Positions 21,025-31,429 of a DNA stretch of 64,000 nucleotides are shown piece by piece. This DNA is from Cristatella mucedo (taxonomy: Eukaryota > Bryozoa > Phylactolaemata > Cristatellidae): contig WPIO01000007.1 in assembly GCA_009760855.2 (NCBI GenBank), positions 8,881,001 through 8,945,000 on the forward strand, given 5' to 3'. The notes under the pieces were generated by a model, which was not told the origin of the DNA, searched no databases, and saw only the letters and a list, made by a program, of their open reading frames with translations. Both the position numbers and the translations under genes were made by a program. The number at the start of each line of letters is the position of its first letter. The first letter of the stretch is position 1.

Positions 21025-21141
21025 TTTCAAGCGTTCTACACTGCACTGAAGGAAGGAGGTTTGGAGCTAAAAGAGCCACGACAGGTCGATCCCGAGTACG
21101 AGTTTGGCACCGATTACGACCGTCTCCAGTCGAAATCCTAG
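21025..21141 (+). CDS. MRPL18: Mitochondrial ribosomal protein L18, last exon
   Basis: The acceptor is GATATTGCAG|T. The exon encodes FQAFYTALKEGGLELKEPRQ, then an 18-residue tail ending RLQSKS and a TAG stop. The family end is F-x-x-A-x-x-E-GGV-x-L-x-EP-x-R, so the match is good up to the Pro. The last 18 residues (VDPEYEFGTDYD and RLQSKS) extend beyond the short vertebrate C-terminus. The intron before it is only 121 bases. A possible poly(A) signal ATTAAA lies at 21397-21402. The four exons together cover about 142 codons of a protein that is usually about 180 residues long. Confidence 0.92.
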   Translation, partial: FQAFYTALKEGGLELKEPRQVDPEYEFGTDYDRLQSKS

Positions 21142-21780
21142 CCTACAAGAGGCGTATGCAGCATATTAGCTGTTCAGTTCCTGATGCATGACCTCTATTT
21201 CGACGAAAGGTCATATTTGCCTCACTTGTACTGTCTCGGACATTCGTCTCACTTGTACTGCCACGGACATCAATATTACTAAGATGCTGCTGAACTGTGT
21301 ACTACTGCTCCGTGCATGAGCAAAAATGTTTGTTTATCTTTGCATTGCCTGGTGGCTTTAGCTTCCTCAGGCATATAGCATTGAAAAGGGAGAGAAATTA
21401 AAATCTAGACTTTAGTGCAATAGGTGAATGCAACATTCGGTTGAAAAGCTGCACTTTTAGTATTTGTGGCGGATCTCAGTTGTGATTATGTTCGGTCAGA
21501 GATGAAGCAGATGTGTGCTGTTATATATTCTGGCTGGCAGTGACTTGAACTCTGCTTGTATTACCTTCGATCCTTGGCAAAGTTAACCACTAATGCCATC
21601 GATGCTTTATCCTTATTGGCTTGATCGTATCGTTCTTGTCGGGTGTCCCGATGGAGGTCAGAAGATTTCAGCTACGTAGCAGTGCAAAAACTCTTGCTTT
21701 GGTGCTACAGTCAAGCTGGTACATGCCTTTGTGACATACTATGTAGAGACTTAAGTAATTCACTACTTGCTGTTTTCCTG
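21142..21780. other. MRPL18 3' UTR and flank
   Basis: No repeat or coding signal is recognised. A possible polyadenylation signal ATTAAA is at 21397-21402. Confidence 0.35.
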
Positions 21781-21784
21781 GCTA

Positions 21785-22000
21785 TGCAATAAGATGCAAT
21801 TTGGAGCAAAACTCTGTAGCCGAAACTGCCACATTACATCATTGCCCTCCGACCTGCAATGGATATCCATAAAGCAGGAATGACTTAAGGTGATGTCGCT
21901 CTCTGTTAGGCTCGTTCATTCTCTTGGGCTGGTGTACCTATCTGAAATCCTTCCTAGTCGGGCTTCGTGTCGTATTACCTATTCTTCTGAAACCGCATCT
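21785..22000 (+). pseudogene. LINE-A C-terminal fragment
   Basis: CAAAACTCTGTAGCC, CTGCCACATTACATCA and the matching end region LVHSLGLVYLSEILPSRASC are recognisable as the LINE-A block QNSAARLV ... LHSLAPAYLSDLLP. It is frameshifted and interrupted by a SINE-A directly after. Confidence 0.65.
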
Positions 22001-22110
22001 GGGTCTAAGCCAAGGGATAAGGTGCTTGCTCTTTACTACTCGGGTCGAGGTTTCGAGTCCTGCAGTGGTCGATCGTTCAGGCCTGTCTCAATTGAACTAG
22101 CTAAATTTTG
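22001..22110 (+). mobile_element. SINE-A copy, truncated
   Basis: Head GGGTCTAAGCCAAGGGATAA, B box GTTTCGAGTCC and the first part of the body only. It then changes to unrelated sequence. Confidence 0.7.
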
Positions 22111-22149
22111 TCTCCCATGATAAAAAAGGACCAATAGTCCTTTAGATCC

Positions 22150-23215
22150 AGATCAGACAGCTCTGTTTATGAGGTCCATAGACCTGTTGCTGCCGACGAT
22201 ACAAAATATTGTAAATACGTCCTTGGTTACCGGTGAAGTTGATCTGAAAATATCATTTGTTAGACGACTCATTAAAAAGCCGAACCTAGATAATGAGAAC
22301 CTAATGAAGATTAGTCCAATCTGCCGTCAGCCATTCTTATCCAAAACACTAGAATAATTGGTAGCCCAGCAGCTAAACGATCGCATCAATTCACCAGATC
22401 TTGCTCGAGAGTTCTAGTCGGATTTAGAGCTAACCATTCTGGTTTGGAGACCTTAACAATGCTAATCATGGTAAAGCCTCTCCGTGAACTCCTGGATCTG
22501 TGAGCAGCAGTTGACACGACGACCGACCAGCAGATTCCTCTGAAGTACCAGTCTACCCGCTTAGTTATCACGCACTGTGCTAAACTTGTTTTTAGTCCTG
22601 CCTCAGCGAGAGATGTCTCAGTACAGACGGAAACGGCTGTCGGTGGTCAACTAGAGAGCACTTCAAGTATGTATGAGGTACCTCAGGGTCTCTCTCTTCT
22701 CTCCTCTTTCTCTCTCACTGACCGAGCGAGGTCATTACCGAACATGACCATAGCTTTCATTTCTAAGCTGACAATCCTCAGCTCTACCAGTCTGCCGACT
22801 CGCCTAAGATCGATTGCATTTAAGTTCCTAAAGTTTAACGAAGATAGGACTAACCAAATAAATCTTCAAAAACCAGTGTGACCCGAAAGCTAGATGTAAA
22901 GCTCAAGATTGGTTAAGGTAGCTTTACTCAGGCAGCGTCTAGCTGTAATCTATGTGTACTATTTCAAAACGACTTGTCATTAGATGAGCGTGTTTCCTCC
23001 GCTGTCAAATCAGCCTACTTTCAGTTAAGGAACACTGCTACAATCATGGCCTGCCTCGATAAGAGTATGACAGCAAAACTAGTTCGCGAATTTGTGACAT
23101 CGCTTTTAGATTATTACCATTTCCTTTATTTAGGACTCCCAGCATTAGTCTTGATCGTCTGCAGCTGGTGCAATACTCAACGGCTCGGTTGAGCTGTCGT
23201 CAACGGCATGGCTAC
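22150..23215 (+). pseudogene. LINE-A, 5' portion of a copy interrupted by an LTR
   Basis: The frame 22169-22357 reads VRRLIKKPNLDNENLMKISP, matching the RT entrance motif RPLLKKxxLDxENLxNYRPIS. It is followed by QPFLSKTLE. Further on, SGFRANHS is degraded at 22420, and the segment SAVKSAYFQLRNTATIMACL at 22990-23060 matches STVKAAYFQLHNIAKIRACL. The copy runs to the CTAC at 23212-23215 and resumes after the LTR at 23484. Confidence 0.75.
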
Positions 23216-23483
23216 TGTTGTATCTCCAGCGGCGGCTGTTCTAGTGGGAGTCTCACGGAGACAGCGGGCGCACGTGTGCAGTTAACGAGACTCTGCTTTA
23301 TTACTCTCAACGGGCACATATATGAGAGCTCGATCAATCGCAGCAGCCGATACGGAATATAACCTGCATTAGTGGCCCGCCGCTGCTCTGCTTTAATGGC
23401 TTAACTATGGGCCACAGGTGAGGCGTGCGCATTAATGTCAGGCGATTCGCTAATTACAGCAGAAGCCACTGGTGCATACAACA
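23216..23483. mobile_element. Solo LTR of an LTR retrotransposon
   Basis: The 268-bp element has perfect 8-bp inverted ends, TGTTGTAT and ATACAACA, the TG...CA form typical of LTRs. It is flanked by a direct CTAC (23212-23215 and 23484-23487). Removing the element with one CTAC puts the interrupted LINE-A back into one reading frame, which independently supports the boundaries. No internal gag-pol sequence is present. A related copy is at 3547. Confidence 0.85.
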
Positions 23484-24017
23484 CTACCTCATCGCACCAC
23501 ATCTTGCTGAGCTTCACTGCCTTCCTACCAGGTATCGAATCAATTTTAAGATCCTCACTCAGGCTTACAGGTCACTTTTTAGCAACCACCAGCCTACATA
23601 TCCGGCCTCTTTGCACCTCCAGAGTACTTCCGAAACACCCTCTTCTGGTGATTGAGCTCGATTCAGCTCGAATGCCCCAAAACTCTATACATCACTTCTT
23701 AGTACGGTCACAACCTGGAATGATCGTGCATCTTTCAAGTCTCGGCTCCGGATATATCTTTTCTGGTCAGCTTTTTTTTAACCTAGTGAACTTGTCTGTT
23801 TCCGTTCCGGTGCGCTTGACGTCCATACCTGTACACGATTTTGTACACGTTAGTAGCCATAAGGTCTTACTAAGCGGAATCCATAAGAGTCTTCATGTTT
23901 TCTTTAGCGTGCTCGCCTTAGCATGACACTTTTTTACTTTCGAATGATTGGTACCGTGCATGAAGCTAACCCCTAGGTACTGATTCAATTGGAGCAAGTT
24001 GTAAAGCGCCTGGATGC
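23484..24017 (+). pseudogene. LINE-A, 3' portion of the LTR-interrupted copy
   Basis: It continues the host LINE with LIAPHLAELHCLPTRYRINF and then KILTQAYRSLFS, matching HITPLLADLHWLPVKQRIDF KVLSLTFRSLHS. The start of the tail (TTGTAAAGCGCCTGGA) is at 24000-24015, where the Tigger element begins. Confidence 0.75.
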
Positions 24018-24363
24018 ACAGTCAGCCCCCGTCTTACGACGGTTCGATTTCGAAAACTCGGAGATACGAACTCAGCCACGGTCACGGAAAAAATAGAAAT
24101 CAAAATGTATTCAAGAAAACTTTCAAAATCAGCCAGCGGTCAGCAGATTTGACAATGCCTCAAACAGCAGGGAGGAAACGATATCTTATAGCTGGGCACT
24201 GTTGGTACTAAGGGTTCTCTCTTGCCTGCATGACTTGCCAAGGTAAGTCATTTCTGGGTGATCTGGTTCGTTCTCTTGTTTTGTGTTGCGATTTTACCGT
24301 TCGCTCCTATAATACTTGGTTTGCTACTATTTACTTCGTTATTAGATATTGTGCTTATTTTGA

Positions 24364-24570
24364 GATGGCTGAAAAACGCAAAAGTATGACATCTCCAGCT
24401 GGTGAAGAAAAAAACCGGAGGAGAGCAATTTTTCCTGAGAAAATGAGTATATTATGGAAATGAGAGCCTGTCATGTCGATGACTGTGATCTCGTGTAAAA
24501 CTAGCTTGTCCGCTTCCACCATCTCCACTATTCTGAAGAATAAACAACGAATTACCGATGCTGTGAAGTA
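24364..24570 (+). pseudogene. Tigger transposase, N-terminal psq-type HTH
   Basis: Starts MAEKRKSMTSPAGEEKNRRR, a basic N-terminus like Tigger/TIGD proteins, then EKMSILWK. A frameshift or stop follows. The HTH helix SASTISTILKNKQRITDAVK, typical of the psq/CENP-B N-terminal DNA-binding domain, is readable at 24505-24570. The sequence is cut directly after AVK by LINE-A. It is non-functional. Confidence 0.8.
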
Positions 24571-25445
24571 ATAATAATGCAATTAATATAGCGCCCTGAG
24601 AGAACTCAAATCTAAATCTCTTTCTAGGCACTTTACATTTGCTGCAAACGAAGCACGATCAAATGGTTAGCGGTAGCATGCTCAATAAACAACAAGGATA
24701 GCATGGTTAGGGGTGACATACACAGGGTCAGCATCCAAATATCGTTAGTGGTAGCATGGACAGTGTCAGCATGCATAAGCACGTAAAGGGCGAACCACAG
24801 GGACCCACTAATACTGTGATAAAAAGATGCGTTTTTAGTTATTTTTATAGTTTGGACAAATCAGGAGATGTCGTGACGCAAGTCGGAATTGAGTTTCAGG
24901 CTTTGGGAGCCTACGAACTAAAGGCATGTTCTCCAAATAATTTGATATTTGTACGAGGTATGGGTAAACAGTTCGAGTCCGAAGAGCAGGTGGTACGATG
25001 GTGGGGGAGTAGATCTGATAGATAGGCTGAAGCCAAAGAATGGATGGACCTGAAAGTGAGTGACAAAACCAACCTTAAAAGTTAATGCGTTGCTTGACTG
25101 GTAGCCAGTGCAATTCGGCGAGAAGCGGTGTGCTGTGGCAACTGCGATGCTCACGACAGAGAAGCATAGCTGCACAGTTTTGCACCAGCTGTAAGCGCCT
25201 GAGTACACACGCCTGTAGACCAGCAAGCAGTGAGCTACATAAGTCAAGACGAGATGTCACAAATGGATAGACCAATTTAAATGTGGTATCCCTGTCTAAA
25301 CAAGCCCAAATTTTAGCAATGTTATGTAGCTGAAAGTAGGCAGACTTGACACTGGAGCTGATGATGTCGTCTAATGAAAGGTCACGTTGGAACATGACAC
25401 CTAGATTTCTTGCAGATTCAACAGGAGATATGCTGTCAGAGCCGA
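24571..25445 (-). mobile_element. LINE-A inserted in the Tigger transposase
   Basis: The tail and short (TAATAATAATGC) lie at 24571. On the minus strand the body holds QRDLSLDDIISSSVKSAYFQ and the thumb and C-terminal region, and the copy is truncated at 25445 inside the KIGSASISP block. Frames are partly open (25075-25617 antisense, which continues past the element). Its position between two adjacent parts of one transposase shows that it is younger than the Tigger. Confidence 0.85.
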
Positions 25446-25783
25446 TTGATGTCTGCTGCTTCCACCAAATCGACAACATTCCAGCAACGAGAAGTGGGCC
25501 TATCAAAGAGATGGAGAAATTGCTGATCGTGTGGTCCAAAGACCAGAATAAAAAACACGTGCCTCTAATGATGCTGACCATCCAAGCTAAAGCGAGGAGC
25601 CTCTTCAATGACGTCAAGAAGCAGCATAATGATCCAACATACGATACAGATCTTACTGCAAGCCATGGCCGGCTTGATCGCTTTAGGAAACGCCGTTCAT
25701 TCCACAGTACTAAAATTACTGGCGAAGCTGCAAATATTGATATTGAAGCTTCGAAGAAGTTAAGGAGGAGCTGTATAAACTGA
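25446..25783 (+). pseudogene. Tigger transposase, CENP-B-type second HTH
   Basis: The frame reads MEKLLIVWSKDQNKKHVPLM, then IQAKARSLFNDVK, ASHGRLDRFRKRRSFHSTKI and TGEAANIDIEAS. This matches the HTH_CENPB domain of Tigger proteins (L-x-VW-x(2)-DQ, A-x-LF, S-x-G-W-x(2)-RF-x(2)-R, GEAASAD). The usual Trp after ASHG is replaced by Arg-Leu. The frame stops at 25781. Confidence 0.88.
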
Positions 25784-26129
25784 TTTCGGCTGATGCATAG
25801 TGTTCGCGGTTTATATAGTAATGGCGTTTATGGCCATGTTACTCCCACCACTGCCAGTTTACGACCCGGATGTATTTAAGGCCCACCAAGAAACTATGGC
25901 GCTACTGTCGATTTATGGGCCACTGCGATTAATGACGGTGAGTGCTAAGTAACAGCCTGCAGAGGCGAGGGAGTTACGACGATGGAGCCGGGCAGAGTGG
26001 TCGTGAACTGGCCCTCTGCGGCGAGGCGTGTGAATCAACGTCCTTTTGAACCGCCTAGGTGTTTTGCGTGTTGCCGCGTACGTGCACTTGGCAGACTATC
26101 AAACTATACTAATAAAGAAAGAAAAATAT

Positions 26130-26430
26130 TTTTTCAAAGCAGATTTTTAACTTGGATGAAACGGCACTTTTCTGGAAACGTATGCCAGAGCGTACGCGCA
26201 TACACCAAGAAGCAAAGTCGATCTCTGGCTTTAAGGCTTTCAAAGACAGGCTGACGCTGCTGCTTGGGGGAAATGTAGCAGGCTTCAAGCTGACACCTTT
26301 CCATCAGTTGCTAGAAAAAATTACTGCAATTTTAAACAATACCTTAAAATTGAAAGGCAAGTTTATGATTCCTTCGTCTGTTATCAAACAAAAGTGTAAG
26401 CTTGATTCTTATTTCATAAAAATATAAGCG
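26130..26430 (+). pseudogene. Tigger transposase, start of DDE domain
   Basis: Reads [18 protein letters not shown], the first catalytic Asp block of DDE_1 transposases (F-N-x-DET-x-x-x-WK-x-MP-x-RT). Then comes [20 protein letters not shown] large deletion follows: the second Asp region (LLxDNAPxH) and third region are absent before the right terminal repeat. Confidence 0.85.
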
Positions 26431-26829
26431 ACTGAACCCCCGACAATCTACTAGTAAAGCAGCTGATAGAATTAACCTGAGCCATCTACCATTTACGAGG
26501 GTTTAGAGGAAGAGAGAGTTGATCCTCTAGCAAGATCTCCAACACCACCTCACCCTCCTCCCAGTAGTACTCAATGTACAGTACTACAACTACCAGCTTC
26601 TGTACGACCAAAAATACTCCACATTGTGGTTTGTAAGTACAATCTTATTTACTCGTTCTTACTTATTTCTTATGAGTTATGTATTTAAAAAATTAATTCG
26701 TTTACCTCCCTCTATATTTTCGTCAGTACGTATCTCGGCTTACGAAAATTCTACTTGCGACAGGTTTTCCGGTCCTATCTATTTCGCAAGTCGGGGGCCG
26801 ACGGTAGATATATAAGGTGATATAAAGCA

Positions 26830-26900
26830 CCTGTTGTGGAAGCCCTTATAATGTGCTATACAACTGATTTATTATTATTATTTTGTTTTTATTATTAAAG
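26830..26900 (+). mobile_element. Probable LINE-A tail continuation after Tigger
   Basis: AATGTGCTATACAACTGATT followed by an interrupted (ATT)n. It resembles the last part of the LINE-A/SINE-B tail and fits the broken tail at 24015. Confidence 0.4.
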
Positions 26901-27700
26901 TTGAGTGATGTAATCTTGAAGTCAATACGCTGCTTGATCGCCAGCCAGTGCAGATTAGCGAGCAGGGGTGTAACGCGGCAGTTACGACGCTGACGAACGA
27001 CAAGCCTAGCAGCCAAGTTTTGCAGCAGCTGTAAGCGTGTCATTTAACAAGTGGGAAGGCCTACAAGGAGTGAGTTTAGGAAGTCTACACAGAGCGGCAC
27101 AAATATATGGGCCAGCTTGGCTGGGGTGTCTCTATCTAAGCGAGCCGGAATTTTCCGACGTTGCATAAGGGTTAAAGTTCACGGACGCGACTGTGGACCC
27201 AATGTGCTCATCTAGGAACAGTCTATTTGGAAGGGGAATCTAGATTCCGTGCAGAGGCTACCGGAGATGTGCCGGTCGAGCCGATTTAGAGAGTTCGGCT
27301 TTCCAGTTTCTGTGTAATGCTCGGTTGCTTGGTTAACCCACAATTAGTAAGTTGGTTTTGTCATAATTGACTTTGAAAACGTAGGCTGCTAACCAAGTGC
27401 CAATACATGCAATACATGTTTTTATGGAGCTGAGACAGTTAAGATACGTTTAAAGACAGTGAATTATCAAATCAAAGTACACCTGCGTGTCGTTTGTATA
27501 AAAGTGAAAGCATAGGTTGAGCATGGCAATTATATCGGCAAGGGGAGAGTTTATTACATTTTGAAAAGAAGTGGACCTAAAACGGATCTCTGTGGTGCCC
27601 CGTACGTCAAAGGCTCACTGAATCGGCATGTTCCATTGACATAGACTTTCTTAATTTAAAGAAGGTTGTTTAAAGTGAGCTTAAGGGTGACTACTTCTCG
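26885..27700 (-). pseudogene. L2/CR1-group LINE, third subfamily, degenerate
   Basis: On the minus strand the frame 26846-27043 reads LQLLQNLAARLVVRQRRNCR, then VTPLLANLHWLAIKQRIDFK. This is the LINE-A block with consistent differences. Further right, LINE sequence continues through the ARNLG block (27240) to the region of the VPQGS motif (about 27590). It is more diverged from LINE-A than the other copies. Confidence 0.65.
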
Positions 27701-27898
27701 GCCATCCCAGCTGTCTTGGTTTATGAGCCGGCAGCGCTTGTTCCTCTGTCGCCCGGTACTAAGCAAAGTTCCACTTCGACCAAGGTCACAGTTGCGCCAT
27801 TCCGCTGCTTACGAGCATTAAATTTAGCGGCGCAGCGAGCGCGATTAAGTTGTACGAGCTGTCCTGCATATGTGGTTACAGCTAGGCGAAAAAAGCTC
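27701..27898. other. No recognised feature
   Basis: Short open frames exist on both strands (27716-27913 plus; 27721-27936 minus) but neither resembles a known family. Confidence 0.25.
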
Positions 27899-27995
27899 AG
27901 TAATGTAATGTAATGTATCTCCGTCAGTAACTCCACAAAGTCATAAAGACCATGTGGGTGTTACGCAGGAGAGTTTTGTATAGCGCACTCACAGC

Positions 27996-28595
27996 CTAAG
28001 CGGCTTTCGGTAGCATTCGGTAGCCAACAGACTTCGTCTCACGAAACAAAGAGAAAGTGGGAAGCATAGCAGAGTTAGGAGAGCAGTTGAGGTAGTGAGT
28101 AGCATAGAAGTAGCAGTTCAGGACCGCTGAAAAAGATGTGCCATAGTCGGCAGTTGGAGAGTAGATGTCGTTGCGTAAGAATTGTGGAAGCGAGTTCCAC
28201 AGTCTAGGATCTGCAGAGCTAAAGCTTCTGTCGCCAACTGTCTTTAAGCGGAGGAATGGGACAGCTAATTTATTGTCCACACAGGACCTGAAGGCGCGAA
28301 CAGGCTGAAACTGATGCAGCAGTTCAGCTAGGTACGAAGGAGCCAAGCCGTGGCGGGCCTTGTGGGTCAGCGTAAGAACTTTGCTCTGTATCCTTTGCTC
28401 AACCGGCAACCATCCCAGCTCTTTCAGCAAAGGTGACACGTGCTCAAACCGCTGGGACTTGAAGACCAGCCTTGCAGCCATATTCATAGTCCGCTGAAGT
28501 GGCATAATAGCTTTCTTTGGCAGCCCAGCCAAAAGGGAATTACAATAATCAAGCCGAGACAGAACTAAAGAGCTAGTAAATTTTTTACAAGCCAC
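27996..28595 (-). pseudogene. LINE-B reverse transcriptase, C-terminal part
   Basis: Continuation of the RT after the frameshift: SRLDYCNSLLAGLPKKAIMP, RTMNMAARLVF, KELGWLPVEQRIQSKVLTLT, and the conserved terminal block DRSFSSADPRLWNSLPQFLR. It ends in a normal stop at 27996. This 199-codon frame is a piece of one longer ORF, not an independent gene. Confidence 0.88.
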
Positions 28596-29113
28596 TGTGG
28601 GAGACAGCTTCTAATCTTGGATAGGGATCGGATGTGATGGCTAGCTGTAGAGGCAGTCTTCTGAATAAAGCTTTTGAAATTGAGGCAGCTGTCGAACACG
28701 ACACCTAGATTACGAGCACGTGGTGAAGGTCGCACAATAGCATCACCTATTAGAACAGCAAAGCCTTTTAATCCAGCCACACGCTTAGGGTGTCCTATGA
28801 GAAGCAGTTCGGTTTTATCGTCATTTAATTTCAGGAAGTTTTCCGACATCCAGGATCGAATATCGGCAAGGCAAGCATTCAGTTTCTCAGTTGCTGCAGC
28901 AGATTCCGACGGTTTAAATGACAAATACAACTGAGTATCGTCAGCATAGAAGTGATATCCTATTCCATGGGCCTTAATCACTTTTCCCAGAGGTTGCGTA
29001 TAAATGGAGAACAGCAAGGGACCGAGTACAGACCCTTGAGGGACTCCACAGGTGACCATTCTCATGTCTGAGACCTGACCCCCACACGACACGGATTGAA
29101 CACGATCAGACAA
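28565..29113 (-). pseudogene. LINE-B reverse transcriptase, central part
   Basis: RNA-directed DNA polymerase of a non-LTR element. The 182-codon frame has the template-grip motif [15 protein letters not shown] (B), the catalytic motif [14 protein letters not shown] (C, with YADD), then [11 protein letters not shown] and [14 protein letters not shown] (D/E). It begins in [12 protein letters not shown]-like sequence upstream of the listed start. Motif A (xDLSAAFDTVDH) is missing because of truncation. The frame ends early because of a 1-base deletion, after which the protein continues in 27996-28595. Confidence 0.88.
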
Positions 29114-29185
29114 GTATGACTTAAACCACGCCAGTGCTTCGTCTGCCAGACCGATCGTTGTTCTCAGTCGTTCAAACAGAGGAAC

Positions 29186-29580
29186 TCCGTAAGCGAAGGC
29201 TGCCTAGATGGGACCTGACCCTCAAGATGAAATGGGCCGTGGCAAGTAGTCCCGGACGCGATTAGAATCTGCCGAATGATGGTATGCTATTGCCAATACC
29301 TTGGAAATCGAGTCGCAGAGCCACTTGTGTTTCCGGTTAACTAGGCAGGCAAATTAGCCTAGCACCCTAGAATTGAGCTTCCTAGAACGTAACTAGCCTG
29401 AATCAAATATTTAATTCCGGCCAGGATGCGTCACTGACTGATTTCAACTTTTACCTACAGGTGGAGCACTCGGTGCTCGAAGGTTGCAGTGGGAGGGTGA
29501 CACGCCCACTCCGCGAGCGTCAGCGGTCAGCTTGTCGTCCTTCGCTTGCAGCCAGCTTCAGTAGGATGCTAGGCTCTCCC
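29186..29580. other. No recognised feature
   Basis: I see neither exon nor family similarity. The right end turns GC-rich just before a LINE-A fragment. Confidence 0.25.
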
Positions 29581-29647
29581 CGTCAAATGGATCTTTCTGC
29601 AGCATTTGGTACTGTTGACCACCAAGTTCTTCTAGAGATCCTCTCAT
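29581..29647 (+). pseudogene. LINE-A fragment with RT motif A
   Basis: Reads MDLSAAFGTVDHQVLLEILS, which is motif A (DLSAAFDTVDHxVLL) with the second catalytic Asp replaced by Gly. It is cut off after 'CTCTC' by an opposite-strand LINE-A tail. Confidence 0.75.
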
Positions 29648-29838
29648 AATAATAATACTGATAATAATAATAATACACTTGATAAAGCGCCCTCAGAGAA
29701 CTCAATCTCTTTCTAGGCACTTTACATTTGCTTCAAAAGGAAACGCGATCGAATGGTGAGTGTTATCCTGCTTAAGAAAAACAACATGAATAACATGGTT
29801 AGGGGTGACATGCACAGGGTCAGCATGCAAGTCAAGTC
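29648..29838 (-). mobile_element. LINE-A tail and 3' UTR, inserted in a LINE-A
   Basis: (TAATAATAATACTGATAATAA) at 29646-29672, then the antisense tail ACTTGATAAAGCGCCCTCAG and the 3' UTR up to GGTCAGCATGCAAG. Confidence 0.85.
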
Positions 29839-29984
29839 TGTCTTCATAATAAAACTTCTAAATGTCCAAAGCATTCAAATTGGACACCTTAATTACTAGC
29901 AATCGACTATGGTTGCACTTCACCCCGACCAACTAGGAGACCTAAGTCACTTACTCCAGCCGTAGGGATCCAGCCGTAGGGATA

Positions 29985-30225
29985 TGAGAAGATTCGGTTT
30001 ATTATCACTTGGCTCAAGTAAATTAATTGACATCCAAGACTGAATGTCTGCATGAATGCAGGTGCTCAGTTTAATATTTGCCACTGCTGATTCTGATGGC
30101 TTGAATGAGTGTAGCTCGGTGTCTTTGGCAAAGAAATGATAGCCGATGTCACGGGGATAGCAGTAATGGTAAATGAGTCGACTACTGGGGAGCTCCGCAG
30201 GTGACTCCTCTGCCAGATGAGACGT
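29985..30225 (-). pseudogene. LINE-B-like RT fragment
   Basis: On the minus strand: DIGYHFFAKDTELH corresponds to [11 protein letters not shown] with a damaged catalytic motif (FAKD). Then comes FKPSESAVANIKLSTCIHAD, matching the LINE-B segment [20 protein letters not shown]. It is an old copy. Confidence 0.7.
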
Positions 30226-31195
30226 GACTGTCATAAGTCACAGATAAGACACGATAAGACAATACAATTTGAACCCGGACCAAGAGACCCGAGCCAAGAG
30301 CCTAGTCAGTCAGATCGATCGCTTTTCTTAGCTACTCAAGCAGGATATTTTGATCAAAAGCATCAAATGCTGCCAACAGATCAGACAGGACTATGTTAGA
30401 GACGTTGCCATCATAGTTACTACGTGGAATGTCATTGATCACAAGGAGATAGTCGGAAACATGATCCCAGTAGACCAAAACCCTTGCAAGGGCCAAGCAC
30501 CAAGCGATCAAGTATGCAGACTATTCAGGTCCAGTCGTTTCAGGAAACCGAATATGAAAACGCCAGGTCGTTGCCATCAGTCACACGTCAGCCCCTTTTT
30601 AGTAACAATTTCATTCCCAGTTGGCGGCAGACTCTGTCCAGTTCAAATATCAACACCTCGTGTCACAGCAGTTCGTTTGAAATTAGGCTTCAAACCCTCT
30701 TAAAACGGAGAGGACAGGCATGTACAAACAGAAGCAGTCGTACACATTAGCATACATTATCTGCAGTGACTAGCAAAATTGCTGCTTGGCAGGAATGGCA
30801 GTTAGAATGCAATCTGAACAGTGACATAAGAGGCTGAAATAGCTATCAGCATCTCCAGCTTCAGCAGATGCAGCTCAAAAGCATGTCTCGGAGTTTTGTG
30901 TGACACTAAGTATTCAAAAGGCCCCACTCAGTCACCTATCAGAAGCAATCTAATGGCTGATGAGAAAATGGCGTTATGTACACTGAAGCAAATTAGGATT
31001 CGAGCGAGCTGTGGAAAACATTCCACCATAAAACATGCTTGGATTTATGATTTCACAGAGTTCTAGATGGAGACAAATACATTTACGCCTGTGTGTGAAG
31101 AAATGTGGACAGCTGCAGTAGCTGCTATAAAAAGTCATCAGTATGCCTCGGTTTCACAATAAATAGCATTCAATGTAAATAGTATTCAACTAACT
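30226..31195. other. No recognised gene
   Basis: Moderately AT-rich sequence without a recognised family. Short plus frames at 30350-30750 are unremarkable. Confidence 0.25.
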
Positions 31196-31200
31196 CGCTG

Positions 31201-31346
31201 TGAATACTCAAAGCACGAATACTCAAAAGCACGAATACTCAAAGCATGAATACTCAAAGCACGAATACCCAAAAGCACAAATACTCAAAGCACGAATACT
31301 CAAAAGCCCGAATACTCAAAGCACGAAGAAGTACAAATACTTAAAG
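31201..31346. repeat. Minisatellite, unit about 15 bp
   Basis: About nine imperfect head-to-tail copies of GAATACTCAAAGCAC, with units of 15 or 16 bases (an extra A in some). Confidence 0.95.
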
Positions 31347-31429
31347 TAAGCACACTAAACACAACCATGATCATAAAAAAGTCGTCCCTTATTAAGCGAA
31401 AAAGCACGACGCTATGGTTTTCATACTAG

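Larger units (their letters stand above)
24018..26815 (+). mobile_element. Tigger (pogo superfamily) DNA transposon, composite
   Basis: The left terminal repeat is CAGTCAGCCCCCGTCTTACGA. The right end is the complement of CCGTCGGCCCCCGACTTGCGA followed by TA. The ends match the C-G-x-CCCCCGxCTTxCGA form of Tigger ends. Between them are three pieces of a Tigger transposase in order, split by an antisense LINE-A at 24571-25445. About 1.9 kb is Tigger sequence. The element lies in the tail of a LINE-A: the host tail appears to resume at about 26830 with GTGCTATACAAC and an ATT-rich stretch. Confidence 0.85.
27899..29185 (-). mobile_element. LINE-B, long 5'-truncated copy
   Basis: A non-LTR retrotransposon of the L2/CR1 group, distinct from LINE-A. 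On the minus strand come RT motifs, the thumb, the C-terminus, a 3' UTR of about 90 bases and a tail of TAATG-type repeats at 27899-27915. It is almost identical to 50748-51668, showing recent mobility. One base is missing at about 28572 relative to that copy, which splits the frame. Confidence 0.9.

Noticed and set aside
31201-31346. CRISPR-like array
   Set aside because: Units are contiguous 15-16 bp repeats without spacers in animal DNA; it is a minisatellite.
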